From: Litoditis marina
Taxonomy: Eukaryota > Nematoda > Chromadorea > Rhabditida > Rhabditidae
DNA length: 64,000 bases
Direction of reading: 5' to 3'
Assembly (NCBI GenBank): GCA_964036275.1
Contig: OZ038437.1
Coordinates: forward strand, 1-64,000
Made by a program: the position numbers and the translations under genes. The notes beneath the pieces are model-generated. The model was not told the DNA's origin, did no database searches, and worked only from the letters and a program-made list of their open reading frames with translations. This document shows, piece by piece, positions 44,013 through 55,756 of the stretch (positions are counted from its first letter, which is position 1; every line of letters starts with the position of its first letter).

Positions 44013-44253
44013 AACAGCGCAGATTCCCCAGATAAATATCCTAGTTGAGATTATTTATAACATTTTGAACAATGACAAACTTTTCCTAACTTGTTTTGAG
44101 AGGGACACTTTGAAACCTGTTCTACCTCTCCTGTACGACATTTCAAGTATTCGCAGTCCAGATTTGGCAAGAAGACAACTCCGTCGCTTATCCCAGGATC
44201 ACATAGAAGCAATTATAATTCCAGCATTAACAGCTTGTAACCTACAATTATGA
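43945..44253 (+). CDS. 102-aa Maverick/Polinton-like small protein, unit 3
   Basis: Same product as the other copies, with the silent C variant shared with unit 2. Confidence 0.55.
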   Translation: MSSRLSKHSGFLFTCMSDCTIIETAQIPQINILVEIIYNILNNDKLFLTCFERDTLKPVLPLLYDISSIRSPDLARRQLRRLSQDHIEAIIIPALTACNLQL

Positions 44254-44422
44254 GTGTTTTCATAGAATAAACAATTTAATTAGTTGTAATGGCTTCTTTT
44301 AACAATAAAAAATAATACCCGCCGCAACTTGCGGATAGCAACCACCACTACACTACACCACAACACATTTGTTTTTGAAAGTTGGACGAAAGTGTGACAT
44401 ATGGAGAGTATAAAAGGGAACA

Positions 44423-44560
44423 ATGAGCACCAAACCGCCAAATAACCTAGTGCTTGCGTTAAGACCACTTACAGAAGCCAGTCCTCAATTTAATCTCCCA
44501 GCGCAGAATATTACGGCATTTCCGAATACAGCTTCTACTTTTTGTGACTTGAGAAGATGA
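44423..44560 (+). CDS. 45-aa protein, unit 3
   Basis: Same frame and ATGA overlap as in units 1 and 2. Confidence 0.35.
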   Translation: MSTKPPNNLVLALRPLTEASPQFNLPAQNITAFPNTASTFCDLRR

Positions 44561-45270
44561 AAACAACCGGAAAATATATGCTTGCCCCTCTGAATGAGGA
44601 TGAGAAACATATAGCATTTCTGAAACAGAGAATGTCCGATATACTACATAGCTCAACTCTCGCCGACTACGAAAAAGTTGCACTTTATGAAGATGCGATG
44701 GCTCGGTTGCGAGGTTTTCTAGAATCTATTGATGTTCCACCAACTGTCCGAATCGAACAGCCGCCTTCGAACGATGTCGTACCAGCATACAAATTACCTA
44801 CTAAAGATAAGAACTTCTGGAAGATATTTGAAGGGATTCGCACGAACGATAGGCAAGAAATTGTGCTGGATGGCCGAGTCATAGAAAGATCCAACATAAA
44901 TACCAACTTGGATTATGCAATGTACAAAACTGATTTCATGCCGTATGGTTATGAGGAGTTTTACAATCACGTGCGAAGCAAAGTGAATTACGACATTCAG
45001 CCAATAGCGGAAAACGAAGAAAAACCTGTTAAATTGGAAATGTTGGCCGAGTCTGAGAACGATGAGAACGAAAATTACGATACAGCTTCGGATAAAAGTG
45101 CCGACCAGTGGACTCCGGTAGTCTCAAGAAGCGCCAGGAGAAAAATGGCTGAAACAAACGCTTCCGCCGATAGAGTTTATGGAGTTCCGGCGCCCGCTCC
45201 CATGTCCAGGCGAACCCGCCAGCAAGGAACCGGAAGGAGAAGATTATATATAAAATTGTGGACTTTGTAA
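44557..45270 (+). CDS. 237-aa Maverick/Polinton-like protein, unit 3
   Basis: Intact and identical in product. Single-base deletions begin just downstream (45287 onward) but do not reach the gene. Confidence 0.65.
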   Translation: MKTTGKYMLAPLNEDEKHIAFLKQRMSDILHSSTLADYEKVALYEDAMARLRGFLESIDVPPTVRIEQPPSNDVVPAYKLPTKDKNFWKIFEGIRTNDRQEIVLDGRVIERSNINTNLDYAMYKTDFMPYGYEEFYNHVRSKVNYDIQPIAENEEKPVKLEMLAESENDENENYDTASDKSADQWTPVVSRSARRKMAETNASADRVYGVPAPAPMSRRTRQQGTGRRRLYIKLWTL

Positions 45271-45286
45271 TAAAATTATCAACCTA

Positions 45287-45387
45287 AAAACTTTTGTTTT
45301 GTGCGCAACACACCGCGTGTCTTTATTACCAATACTACGAATTCCAAGAAAATACTGCACGTTGTTAACGCATTACGGAATCACGTT
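45287..45387. other. Three single-base deletions after the 237-aa gene
   Basis: CTAAAAACTT (one A short), GTTGTTAACG and CACGTTGGTG each lack a base present in units 1 and 2. They break the antisense 98-aa frame. Similar single-base losses occur at about 46311 and across 47228-47656. Confidence 0.65.
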
Positions 45388-45668
45388 GGTGACTCCATTA
45401 AATGCTTTAGAGTTTGTAGTTAAAATTGGATGTTTTGTGTTGTGTTGTTCAATAATATTTAGATACTCTTTTAGAAGGTGATCAATAATTACACCAGTGC
45501 TGGGAATTCCAAGATGATACTTCATTAAAGTACACAAATGTCACAAAATTAGGGTAGTTTTGCCATTAAAGTATAAAAATGTTGGAATAAAGTGCGAAAA
45601 TGGCAGGAAATCACGGTCACTATTTACAACACTTGTTGTTACCGGTTACAGGCGTACATTTGCTTGAC

Positions 45669-45692
45669 ACACCACGTGTAACACGTGAAAAC
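45669..45692 (+). promoter_or_regulatory. Proximal element of SL RNA gene 1, unit 3
   Basis: Same 24 bp and spacing to the leader as in unit 1. Confidence 0.6.
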
Positions 45693-45732
45693 CCGAACTA
45701 AATACGTATGTCGACGATTTTTCCATTCAGTC

Positions 45733-45830
45733 GGTTTGGTTACCCAAGTTGAAGGTGCATTCTGGTTCAAAATCGACAAAGTTTTGAAATTTTTGTTAGG
45801 AAAACACAGAAAATGCTTTCTTGCTGTAAA
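45733..45830 (+). ncRNA. SL RNA gene 1, unit 3
   Basis: Leader 45733-45754, GT at 45755, Sm-like AAATTTTTG at 45787-45795, 3' stem-loop retained. Confidence 0.7.
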
Positions 45831-46117
45831 ACATGCTATGTGTGAATCCGTATAGGTTTAGGTAATATTATATTAACAATATAACGTATATACTGCGTAT
45901 TGCAGCTTGTCGGCATAGTTAATTTAAATTGCGTTATGGGTCTCGCCGCGCCCGGAATTTGCAATACACAGTCCTTTAAAAATTGCATCACAAATCGGGA
46001 ATCTCGGGTGTTTTTCATGTTTCATGTAGAGTAGAATGCAGCTTTTTTTGATATCTGTAGCTCGCGCATGTTTCATTTTATACGGAAGGCGGTACAGGAC
46101 ACATACATTTACATGGC

Positions 46118-46141
46118 ACACCACGTGTAACACGTGAAAAC
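46118..46141 (+). promoter_or_regulatory. Proximal element of SL RNA gene 2, unit 3
   Basis: Same 24 bp, at -58 to -35 of the leader. Confidence 0.55.
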
Positions 46142-46175
46142 GTTATCTAAGTACGTATTTTGGATAACCACATCC

Positions 46176-46247
46176 GGTTTAATTAACCAAGTTTGAGGTA
46201 GATTGATGGATGCTATATTTCCTGTTAAAACACATGTCACGTGTGAA
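46176..46247 (+). ncRNA. SL RNA gene 2 (SL1-like leader), unit 3
   Basis: Leader 46176-46197 followed by GT; no convincing Sm site. Confidence 0.5.
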
Positions 46248-47969
46248 GCGAATAAACTGTACTTGGAAGTTATAACCCCCATGAGGCTTTAAACCCCCTC
46301 GTTTTCTATTCGAGCAGCCTGGTGCCTGGCACCTGTTGCACTAATATAAACAAACTATAGTTGCGCAGCCACCGGATACAAGTCAATACAAATCAATAAC
46401 TTTAATATGTTGTCAACCGAAGTACATTGAACCAGTTACGCGTCGCAGATATACTTCTACACTACGCGATAACGTTTACAAACGCGCCGCGCCCACCATT
46501 CAATTATCGATTTTTCTCTTGCTATTGTCGAAATATGCATAAAGTATTGCGAAATACTCAGATTCCAGAAAAGTCCTTGGAAAAGAGCCAAGAAAAAACG
46601 TGAGAGAGCGTGTGGACACGTGTAGAAACGTGTGAGAAAAACTTGAGAAAAAACTTTTTCCTTAAGAATTACCGTTATACTGTATAAGGATTACTGTACC
46701 TAGGTTACTGTACCTAGGTTACTGTATGTTGCCGGCTGGCTGCGCGCTGGGTGCAGCCGCGCGCTAGGCTCCGCCCCCAATATGTTCCTTCCGAGCCTGG
46801 TCTACTACTGACATGCTTTCGAATTTCAAGCGATTTCGATGAATTTCAACCGAGATACAGGGGGCCACCTGCAACATTTTTGGCACGGTGCCAATAGTTG
46901 AAAAATGAAAATAGAGATTCTGGTAAAATAGCACGTCGCCATTGTTTTTCTAGGTCTAAATAGACTTGTTATCAAGTTTGTACCGATTCCGATCATTTTC
47001 AACCAAGATACAGGGGGCCACCTGCAACATTTTTGGCACGGTGCCAATAGTTGGAGAGTCAATTTTGGATCTTCGAGATTTTTGAGGAAACATCAAGTCG
47101 CCATTGTTTCTCTAGGTATGAATAGACACGTATTCGAATTTCAAGTGATTCCGATGGTTTTCAACTGAGATACAGGGGACCACCGGCAACATTTTTGGCA
47201 CGGTGCCAATAGTTGGAGAGTCAATTCCGGAATTTCACATTTTTGAGGAAATATCAAGTCGCCATTGTTTCCCTAGGTATAAATAGACACGTATCGAATT
47301 TCAAGTGGTTCCGATGGTTTTCAACCAAGATACAGGGGCCCACCTGCAACATTTTGGCACGGTGCCAATAGTTGAAAAATGAAAATAGAGATTCTGGTGA
47401 AATAGCACGTCGCCTTGTTTCTCTATGTATGAATAGACATGCTTTCGAATTTCAAGCGATTTCGATGAATTTCAACCGAGATACAGGGGGCCACCTGCAA
47501 CATTTTTGGCACGGTGCCAATAGTTGAAAAATGAAAAATAGAGATTCTGGTAAAATAGCACGTCGCCATTGTTTCTCTAGGTCTAAATAGACTTGTTATC
47601 AAGTTTGTACCGATTCCGATCATTTTCAACCAAGATACAGGGGGCCACCTGCAACTTTTTGGCACGGTGCCAATAGTTGGAGAGTCAATTTTGGAATTTC
47701 GAGATTTTTGAGGAAACATCAAGTCGCCATTGTTTTTCTAGGTATGAATAGACATGCTTTCGAATTTCAAGTGATTTCGATGAATTTCAACTGAGATACA
47801 GGGGGCCACCTGCAACATTTTTGGCACGGTGCCAATAGTTGGAGAGTCAATTTTGGAATTTCGAGATTTTTGAGGAAACATCAAGAAAATCGGAGCACAT
47901 GAATCAAATGCAAGTCAAATTAGTCAATTTAGGCAATAAACTATTTCACCATTAGCCGATGCACCATTT

Positions 47970-48870
47970 CGCGCCGAGCTAATGCCTTTTTGGTATTTTT
48001 ACGTTATAAGAAAAGGATATAATTATGTGCATTTCTTTGTGAGGTGACCCATATGCAAACGGTGGTTCAGTGGTATTTAAAGGTGGCATTAGCAAGGGCG
48101 AGCATGTTTCAACCAACAGTTAATCAAAGTTCATTGCCTAGTGGAGATCAAGGTACGCCAAGAAGGTTCTCCGATTCGTTATACCGTGTGTACTCTAGTT
48201 TACATAAATTGTAACAAACACATGTGTTAAATAATTAGTTCATATATCATATATATACATAACAATAAAACACATGTGTTTGTTACAATTTATATAAACT
48301 AGAGTACACACGGTATAACGAATCGGAGAACCTTCTTGGCGTACCTTGATCTCCACTAGGCAATGAACTTTGATTAACTGTTGGTTGAAACACGCTCGCC
48401 CTTGCTAATGCCACCTTTAAATACCACTGAACCACCGTTTGCATATGGGTCACCTCACAAAGAGGTGCACCTAATTCTATCTTTCTTTTATAACCTAAAA
48501 ACATACCAAAAAGGCATTAGCTCGGCGCGATTAGCATTAGACGTCATAATCGTATTTTTTTAATTTCACTTCAGTTTCGACCCGGGTTCGATTCCCGGCC
48601 GATGCACCATTTCGCGCCGAGCTAATGCCTTTTTGGTATTTTTACGTTATAAGAAAAGGATAGAATTATGTGCACCTCTTTGTGAGGTGACCCATATGCA
48701 AACGGTGGTTCAGTGGTATTTAAAGGTGGCATTAGCAAGGGCGAGCATGTTTCAACCAACAGTTAATCAAAGTTCATTGCCTAGTGGAGATCGAGGTACG
48801 CCAAGAAGGTTCTCCGATTCGTTATTCCGTGTGTACTCTAGTTTATATAAATTGTAACAAACACATGTGT
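47970..48870. repeat. Foldback/tRNA-fragment cassette 1, unit 3
   Basis: Foldback 47970-48529, tRNA-Gly 3' fragment 48580-48609, third arm 48613-48870; spacer to 49181. Shares the TGCATTTCTTTG variant with cassette 1 of unit 1. Confidence 0.8.
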
Positions 48871-50111
48871 TAAATAATTAGTTCATATATCATATATATA
48901 CATAACAATAAAATCCAATCCTAATTGACTAGAGGTAGTTTTTATATGACTCGAATAAACGAAATCATCTCAAATATCACTTACATCAATTTGTTTCAAA
49001 TACATCAAATGAGAAGAGCTCACATAACAGAGCGGATAAACGGAGACGACTGAATTTTAGGATCAGTACTGAAAGCTGCGCCACTTTCGAAACGCGTGAA
49101 ATACGTCAGCGAAAGCGGCACGCTAGGCGCGCCATACCCCGTGGGCTGACTCAAATATAGAACATCGTGCGGAGCGCGACAGGAGAGTCAATTTTGGAAT
49201 TTCGAGATTTTTGAGGAAACATCAAGTCGCCATTGTTTTTCTAGGTGTGAATAGACATGCTTTCGAATTTCAAGTGATTTCGATGAATTTCAACCGAGAT
49301 ACAGGGGGCCACCGGCAACATTTTTGGCACGGTGCCAATAGTTGGAGAGTCAATTTTGGAATTTCGAGATTTTTGAGGAAACATCAAGTCGCCATTGTTT
49401 TTCTAGGTATGAATAGACATGCTTTCGAATTTCAAGTGATTTCGATGAATTTCAACCGAGATACAGGGGGCCACCGGCAACATTTTTGGCACGGTGCCAA
49501 TAGTTGGAAAATGAAAATAGAGATTCTGGTGAAATAGCACGTCGCCATTGTTTCTCTAGGTATAAATAGACATGTTATCAAGTTTGAACCGATTCCGATG
49601 AATTTCAACCAAGATACAGGGGGCCACCTGCAACATTTTTGGCACGGTGCCAATAGTTGGAGAGTCAATTTTGGAACTTCGAGATTTTTGAGGAAATAGA
49701 AAGTTGCCATTGTTTCTCTAGGTATAAATAGACAAGTAATCAAATTTGAACCAATTCCGATGAATTTCAACCAAGATACAGGGGGCCACCGGCAACATTT
49801 TTGGCACGGTGCCAATAGTTGGAGAGTCAATTTTGGAATTTCGAGATTTTTGAGGAAACATCAAGTCGCCATTGTTTTTCTAGGTATGAATAGACATGCT
49901 TTCGAATTTCAAGTGATTTCGATGAATTTCAACTGAGATACAGGGGGCCACCTGCAACATTTTTGGCACGGTGCCAATAGTTGGAGAGTCAATTTTGGAA
50001 TTTCGAGATTTTTGAGGAAACATCAAGAAAATCGGAGCACATGAATCAAATGCAAGTCAAATTAGTCAATTTAGGCAATAAACTATTTCACCATTAGCCG
50101 ATGCACCATTT

Positions 50112-51012
50112 CGCGCCGAGCTAATGCCTTTTTGGTATTTTTACGTTATAAGAAAAGGATATAATTATGTGCACCTCTTTGTGAGGTGACCCATATGCAA
50201 ACGGTGGTTCAGTGGTATTTAAAGGTGGCATTAGCAAGGGCGAGCATGTTTCAACCAACAGTTAATCAAAGTTCATTGCCTAGTGGAGATCAAGGTACGC
50301 CAAGACGGTTCTCCGATTCGTTATACCGTGTGTACTCTAGTTTACATAAATTGTAACAAACACATGTGTTAAATAATTAGTTCATATATCATATATATAC
50401 ATAACAATAAAACACATGTGTTTGTTACAATTTATATAAACTAGAGTACACACGGTATAACGAATCGGAGAACCTTCTTGGCGTACCTTGATCTCCACTA
50501 GGCAATGAACTTTGATTAACTGTTGGTTGAAACACGCTCGCCCTTGCTAATGCCACCTTTAAATACCACTGAACCACCGTTTGCATATGGGTCACCTCAC
50601 AAAGAGGTGCACCTAATTCTATCTTTCTTTTATAACCTAAAAACATACCAAAAAGGCATTAGCTCGGCGCGATTAGCATTAGACGTCATAATCGTATTTT
50701 TTTAATTTCACTTCAGTTTCGACCCGGGTTCGATTCCCGGCCGATGCACCATTTCGCGCCGAGCTAATGCCTTTTTGGTATTTTTACGTTATAAGAAAAG
50801 GATAGAATTATGTGCACCTCTTTGTGAGGTGACCCATATGCAAACGGTGGTTCAGTGGTATTTAAAGGTGGCATTAGCAAGGGCGAGCATGTTTCAACCA
50901 ACAGTTAATCAAAGTTCATTGCCTAGTGGAGATCAAGGTACGCCAAGAAGGTTCTCCGATTCGTTATTCCGTGTGTACTCTAGTTTATATAAATTGTAAC
51001 AAACACATGTGT
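50112..51012. repeat. Foldback/tRNA-fragment cassette 2, unit 3
   Basis: Foldback 50112-50671, tRNA-Gly 3' fragment 50722-50751, third arm 50755-51012; spacer to 51323. Confidence 0.8.
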
Positions 51013-52406
51013 TAAATAATTAGTTCATATATCATATATATACATAACAATAAAATCCAATCCTAATTGACTAGAGGTAGTTTTTATATGACTCAAATAA
51101 ACGAAATCATCTCAAATATCACTTACATCAATTTGTTTCAAATACATCAAATGAGAAGAGCTCACATAACAGAGCGGATAAACGGAGACGACTGAATTTT
51201 AGGATCAGTACTGAAAGCTGCGCCACTTTCGAAACGCGTGAAATACGTCAGCGAAAGCGGCACGCTAGGCGCGCCATACCCCGTGGGCTGACTCAAATAT
51301 AGAACATCGTGCGGAGCGCGACAGGAGAGTCAATTTTGGAATTTCGAGATTTTTGAGGAAACATCAAGTCGCCATTGTTTTTCTAGGTGTGAATAGACAT
51401 GCTTTCGAATTTCAAGTGATTTCGATGAATTTCAACCGAGATACAGGGGGCCACCGGCAACATTTTTGGCACGGTGCCAATAGTTGGAGAGTCAATTTTG
51501 GAATTTCGAGATTTTTGAGGAAACATCAAGTCGCCATTGTTTTTCTAGGTATGAATAGACATGCTTTCGAATTTCAAGTGATTTCGATGAATTTCAACCG
51601 AGATACAGGGGGCCACCGGCAACATTTTTGGCACGGTGCCAATAGTTGGAAAATGAAAATAGAGATTCTGGTGAAATAGCACGTCGCCATTGTTTCTCTA
51701 GGTATAAATAGACATGCTTTCGAATTTCAAGTGATTTCGATGAATTTCAACCGAGATACAGGGGGCCACCGGCAACATTTTTGGCACGGTGCCAATAGTT
51801 GGAAAATGAAAATAGAGATTCTGGTGAAATAGCACGTCGCCATTGTTTCTCTAGGTATAAATAGACATGTTATCAAGTTTGAACCGATTCCGATGAATTT
51901 CAACCAAGATACAGGGGGCCACCTGCAACATTTTTGGCACGGTGCCAATAGTTGGAGAGTCAATTTTGGAACTTCGAGATTTTTGAGGAAATAGAAAGTT
52001 GCCATTGTTTCTCTAGGTATAAATAGACAAGTAATCAAATTTGAACCAATTCCGATGAATTTCAACCAAGATACAGGGGGCCACCGGCAACATTTTTGGC
52101 ACGGTGCCAATAGTTGGAGAGTCAATTTTGGAATTTCGAGATTTTTGAGGAAACATCAAGTCGCCATTGTTTTTCTAGGTATGAATAGACATGCTTTCGA
52201 ATTTCAAGTGATTTCGATGAATTTCAACTGAGATACAGGGGGCCACCTGCAACATTTTTGGCACGGTGCCAATAGTTGGAGAGTCAATTTTGGAATTTCG
52301 AGATTTTTGAGGAAACATCAAGAAAATCGGAGCACATGAATCAAATGCAAGTCAAATTAGTCAATTTAGGCAATAAACTATTTCACCATTAGCCGATGCA
52401 CCATTT

Positions 52407-53307
52407 CGCGCCGAGCTAATGCCTTTTTGGTATTTTTACGTTATAAGAAAAGGATATAATTATGTGCACCTCTTTGTGAGGTGACCCATATGCAAACGGT
52501 GGTTCAGTGGTATTTAAAGGTGGCATTAGCAAGGGCGAGCATGTTTCAACCAACAGTTAATCAAAGTTCATTGCCTAGTGGAGATCAAGGTACGCCAAGA
52601 CGGTTCTCCGATTCGTTATACCGTGTGTACTCTAGTTTACATAAATTGTAACAAACACATGTGTTAAATAATTAGTTCATATATCATATATATACATAAC
52701 AATAAAACACATGTGTTTGTTACAATTTATATAAACTAGAGTACACACGGTATAACGAATCGGAGAACCTTCTTGGCGTACCTTGATCTCCACTAGGCAA
52801 TGAACTTTGATTAACTGTTGGTTGAAACACGCTCGCCCTTGCTAATGCCACCTTTAAATACCACTGAACCACCGTTTGCATATGGGTCACCTCACAAAGA
52901 GGTGCACCTAATTCTATCTTTCTTTTATAACCTAAAAACATACCAAAAAGGCATTAGCTCGGCGCGATTAGCATTAGACGTCATAATCGTATTTTTTTAA
53001 TTTCACTTCAGTTTCGACCCGGGTTCGATTCCCGGCCGATGCACCATTTCGCGCCGAGCTAATGCCTTTTTGGTATTTTTACGTTATAAGAAAAGGATAG
53101 AATTATGTGCACCTCTTTGTGAGGTGACCCATATGCAAACGGTGGTTCAGTGGTATTTAAAGGTGGCATTAGCAAGGGCGAGCATGTTTCAACCAACAGT
53201 TAATCAAAGTTCATTGCCTAGTGGAGATCAAGGTACGCCAAGAAGGTTCTCCGATTCGTTATTCCGTGTGTACTCTAGTTTATATAAATTGTAACAAACA
53301 CATGTGT
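52407..53307. repeat. Foldback/tRNA-fragment cassette 3, unit 3
   Basis: Foldback 52407-52966, tRNA-Gly 3' fragment 53017-53046, third arm 53050-53307; spacer to 53618. Confidence 0.8.
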
Positions 53308-54855
53308 TAAATAATTAGTTCATATATCATATATATACATAACAATAAAATCCAATCCTAATTGACTAGAGGTAGTTTTTATATGACTCAAATAAACGAA
53401 ATCATCTCAAATATCACTTACATCAATTTGTTTCAAATACATCAAATGAGAAGAGCTCACATAACAGAGCGGATAAACGGAGACGACTGAATTTTAGGAT
53501 CAGTACTGAAAGCTGCGCCACTTTCGAAACGCGTGAAATACGTCAGCGAAAGCGGCACGCTAGGCGCGCCATACCCCGTGGGCTGACTCAAATATAGAAC
53601 ATCGTGCGGAGCGCGACAGGAGAGTCAATTTTGGAATTTCGAGATTTTTGAGGAAACATCAAGTCGCCATTGTTTTTCTAGGTGTGAATAGACATGCTTT
53701 CGAATTTCAAGTGATTTCGATGAATTTCAACCGAGATACAGGGGGCCACCGGCAACATTTTTGGCACGGTGCCAATAGTTGGAGAGTCAATTTTGGAATT
53801 TCGAGATTTTTGAGGAAACATCAAGTCGCCATTGTTTTTCTAGGTATGAATAGACATGCTTTCGAATTTCAAGTGATTTCGATGAATTTCAACCGAGATA
53901 CAGGGGGCCACCGGCAACATTTTTGGCACGGTGCCAATAGTTGGAAAATGAAAATAGAGATTCTGGTGAAATAGCACGTCGCCATTGTTTCTCTAGGTAT
54001 AAATAGACATGCTTTCGAATTTCAAGTGATTTCGATGAATTTCAACCGAGATACAGGGGGCCACCGGCAACATTTTTGGCACGGTGCCAATAGTTGGAAA
54101 ATGAAAATAGAGATTCTGGTGAAATAGCACGTCGCCATTGTTTCTCTAGGTATAAATAGACATGTTATCAAGTTTGAACCGATTCCGATGAATTTCAACC
54201 AAGATACAGGGGGCCACCTGCAACATTTTTGGCACGGTGCCAATAGTTGGAGAGTCAATTTTGGAACTTCGAGATTTTTGAGGAAATAGAAAGTTGCCAT
54301 TGTTTCTCTAGGTATAAATAGACAAGTAATCAAATTTGAACCAATTCCGATGAATTTCAACCAAGATACAGGGGGCCACCGGCAACATTTTTGGCACGGT
54401 GCCAATAGTTGAAAAATGAAAATAGAGATTCTGGGAAAAATAGCACGTCGCCATTGTTTCTCTAGGTCTAAATAGACTTGTTATCAAGTTTGTACCGATT
54501 CCGATCATTTTCAACCAAGATACAGGGGGCCACCTGCAACATTTTTGGCACGGTGCCAATAGTTGGAGAGTCAATTTTGGAATTTCGAGATTTTTGAGGA
54601 AACATCAAGTCGCCATTGTTTTTCTAGGTATGAATAGACATGCTTTCGAATTTCAAGTGATTTCGATGAATTTCAACTGAGATACAGGGGGCCACCGGCA
54701 ACATTTTTGGCACGGTGCCAATAGTTGGAGAGTCAATTTTGGAATTTCGAGATTTTTGAGGAAACATCAAGAAAATCGGAGCACATGAATCAAATGCAAG
54801 TCAAATTAGTCAATTTAGGCAATAAACTATTTCACCATTAGCCGATGCACCATTT

Positions 54856-55756
54856 CGCGCCGAGCTAATGCCTTTTTGGTATTTTTACGTTATAAGAAAA
54901 GGATATAATTATGTGCACCTCTTTGTGAGGTGACCCATATGCAAACGGTGGTTCAGTGGTATTTAAAGGTGGCATTAGCAAGGGCGAGCATGTTTCAACC
55001 AACAGTTAATCAAAGTTCATTGCCTAGTGGAGATCAAGGTACGCCAAGAAGGTTCTCCGATTCGTTATACCGTGTGTACTCTAGTTTACATAAATTGTAA
55101 CAAACACATGTGTTAAATAATTAGTTCATATATCATATATATACATAACAATAAAACACATGTGTTTGTTACAATTTATATAAACTAGAGTACACACGGT
55201 ATAACGAATCGGAGAACCTTCTTGGCGTACCTTGATCTCCACTAGGCAATGAACTTTGATTAACTGTTGGTTGAAACACGCTCGCCCTTGCTAATGCCAC
55301 CTTTAAATACCACTGAACCACCGTTTGCATATGGGTCACCTCACAAAGAGGTGCACCTAATTCTATCTTTCTTTTATAACCTAAAAACATACCAAAAAGG
55401 CATTAGCTCGGCGCGATTAGCATTAGACGTCATAATCGTATTTTTTTAATTTCACTTCAGTTTCGACCCGGGTTCGATTCCCGGCCGATGCACCATTTCG
55501 CGCCGAGCTAATGCCTTTTTGGTATTTTTACGTTATAAGAAAAGGATAGAATTATGTGCACCTCTTTGTGAGGTGACCCATATGCAAACGGTGGTTCAGT
55601 GGTATTTAAAGGTGGCATTAGCAAGGGCGAGCATGTTTCAACCAACAGTTAATCAAAGTTCATTGCCTAGTGGAGATCAAGGTACGCCAAGAAGGTTCTC
55701 CGATTCGTTATACCGTGTGTACTCTAGTTTATATAAATTGTAACAAACACATGTGT
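54856..55756. repeat. Foldback/tRNA-fragment cassette 4, unit 3
   Basis: Foldback 54856-55415, tRNA-Gly 3' fragment 55466-55495, third arm 55499-55756; spacer to 56067. Lacks the CTACCTTTC variant of the corresponding cassettes in units 1 and 2. Confidence 0.8.
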
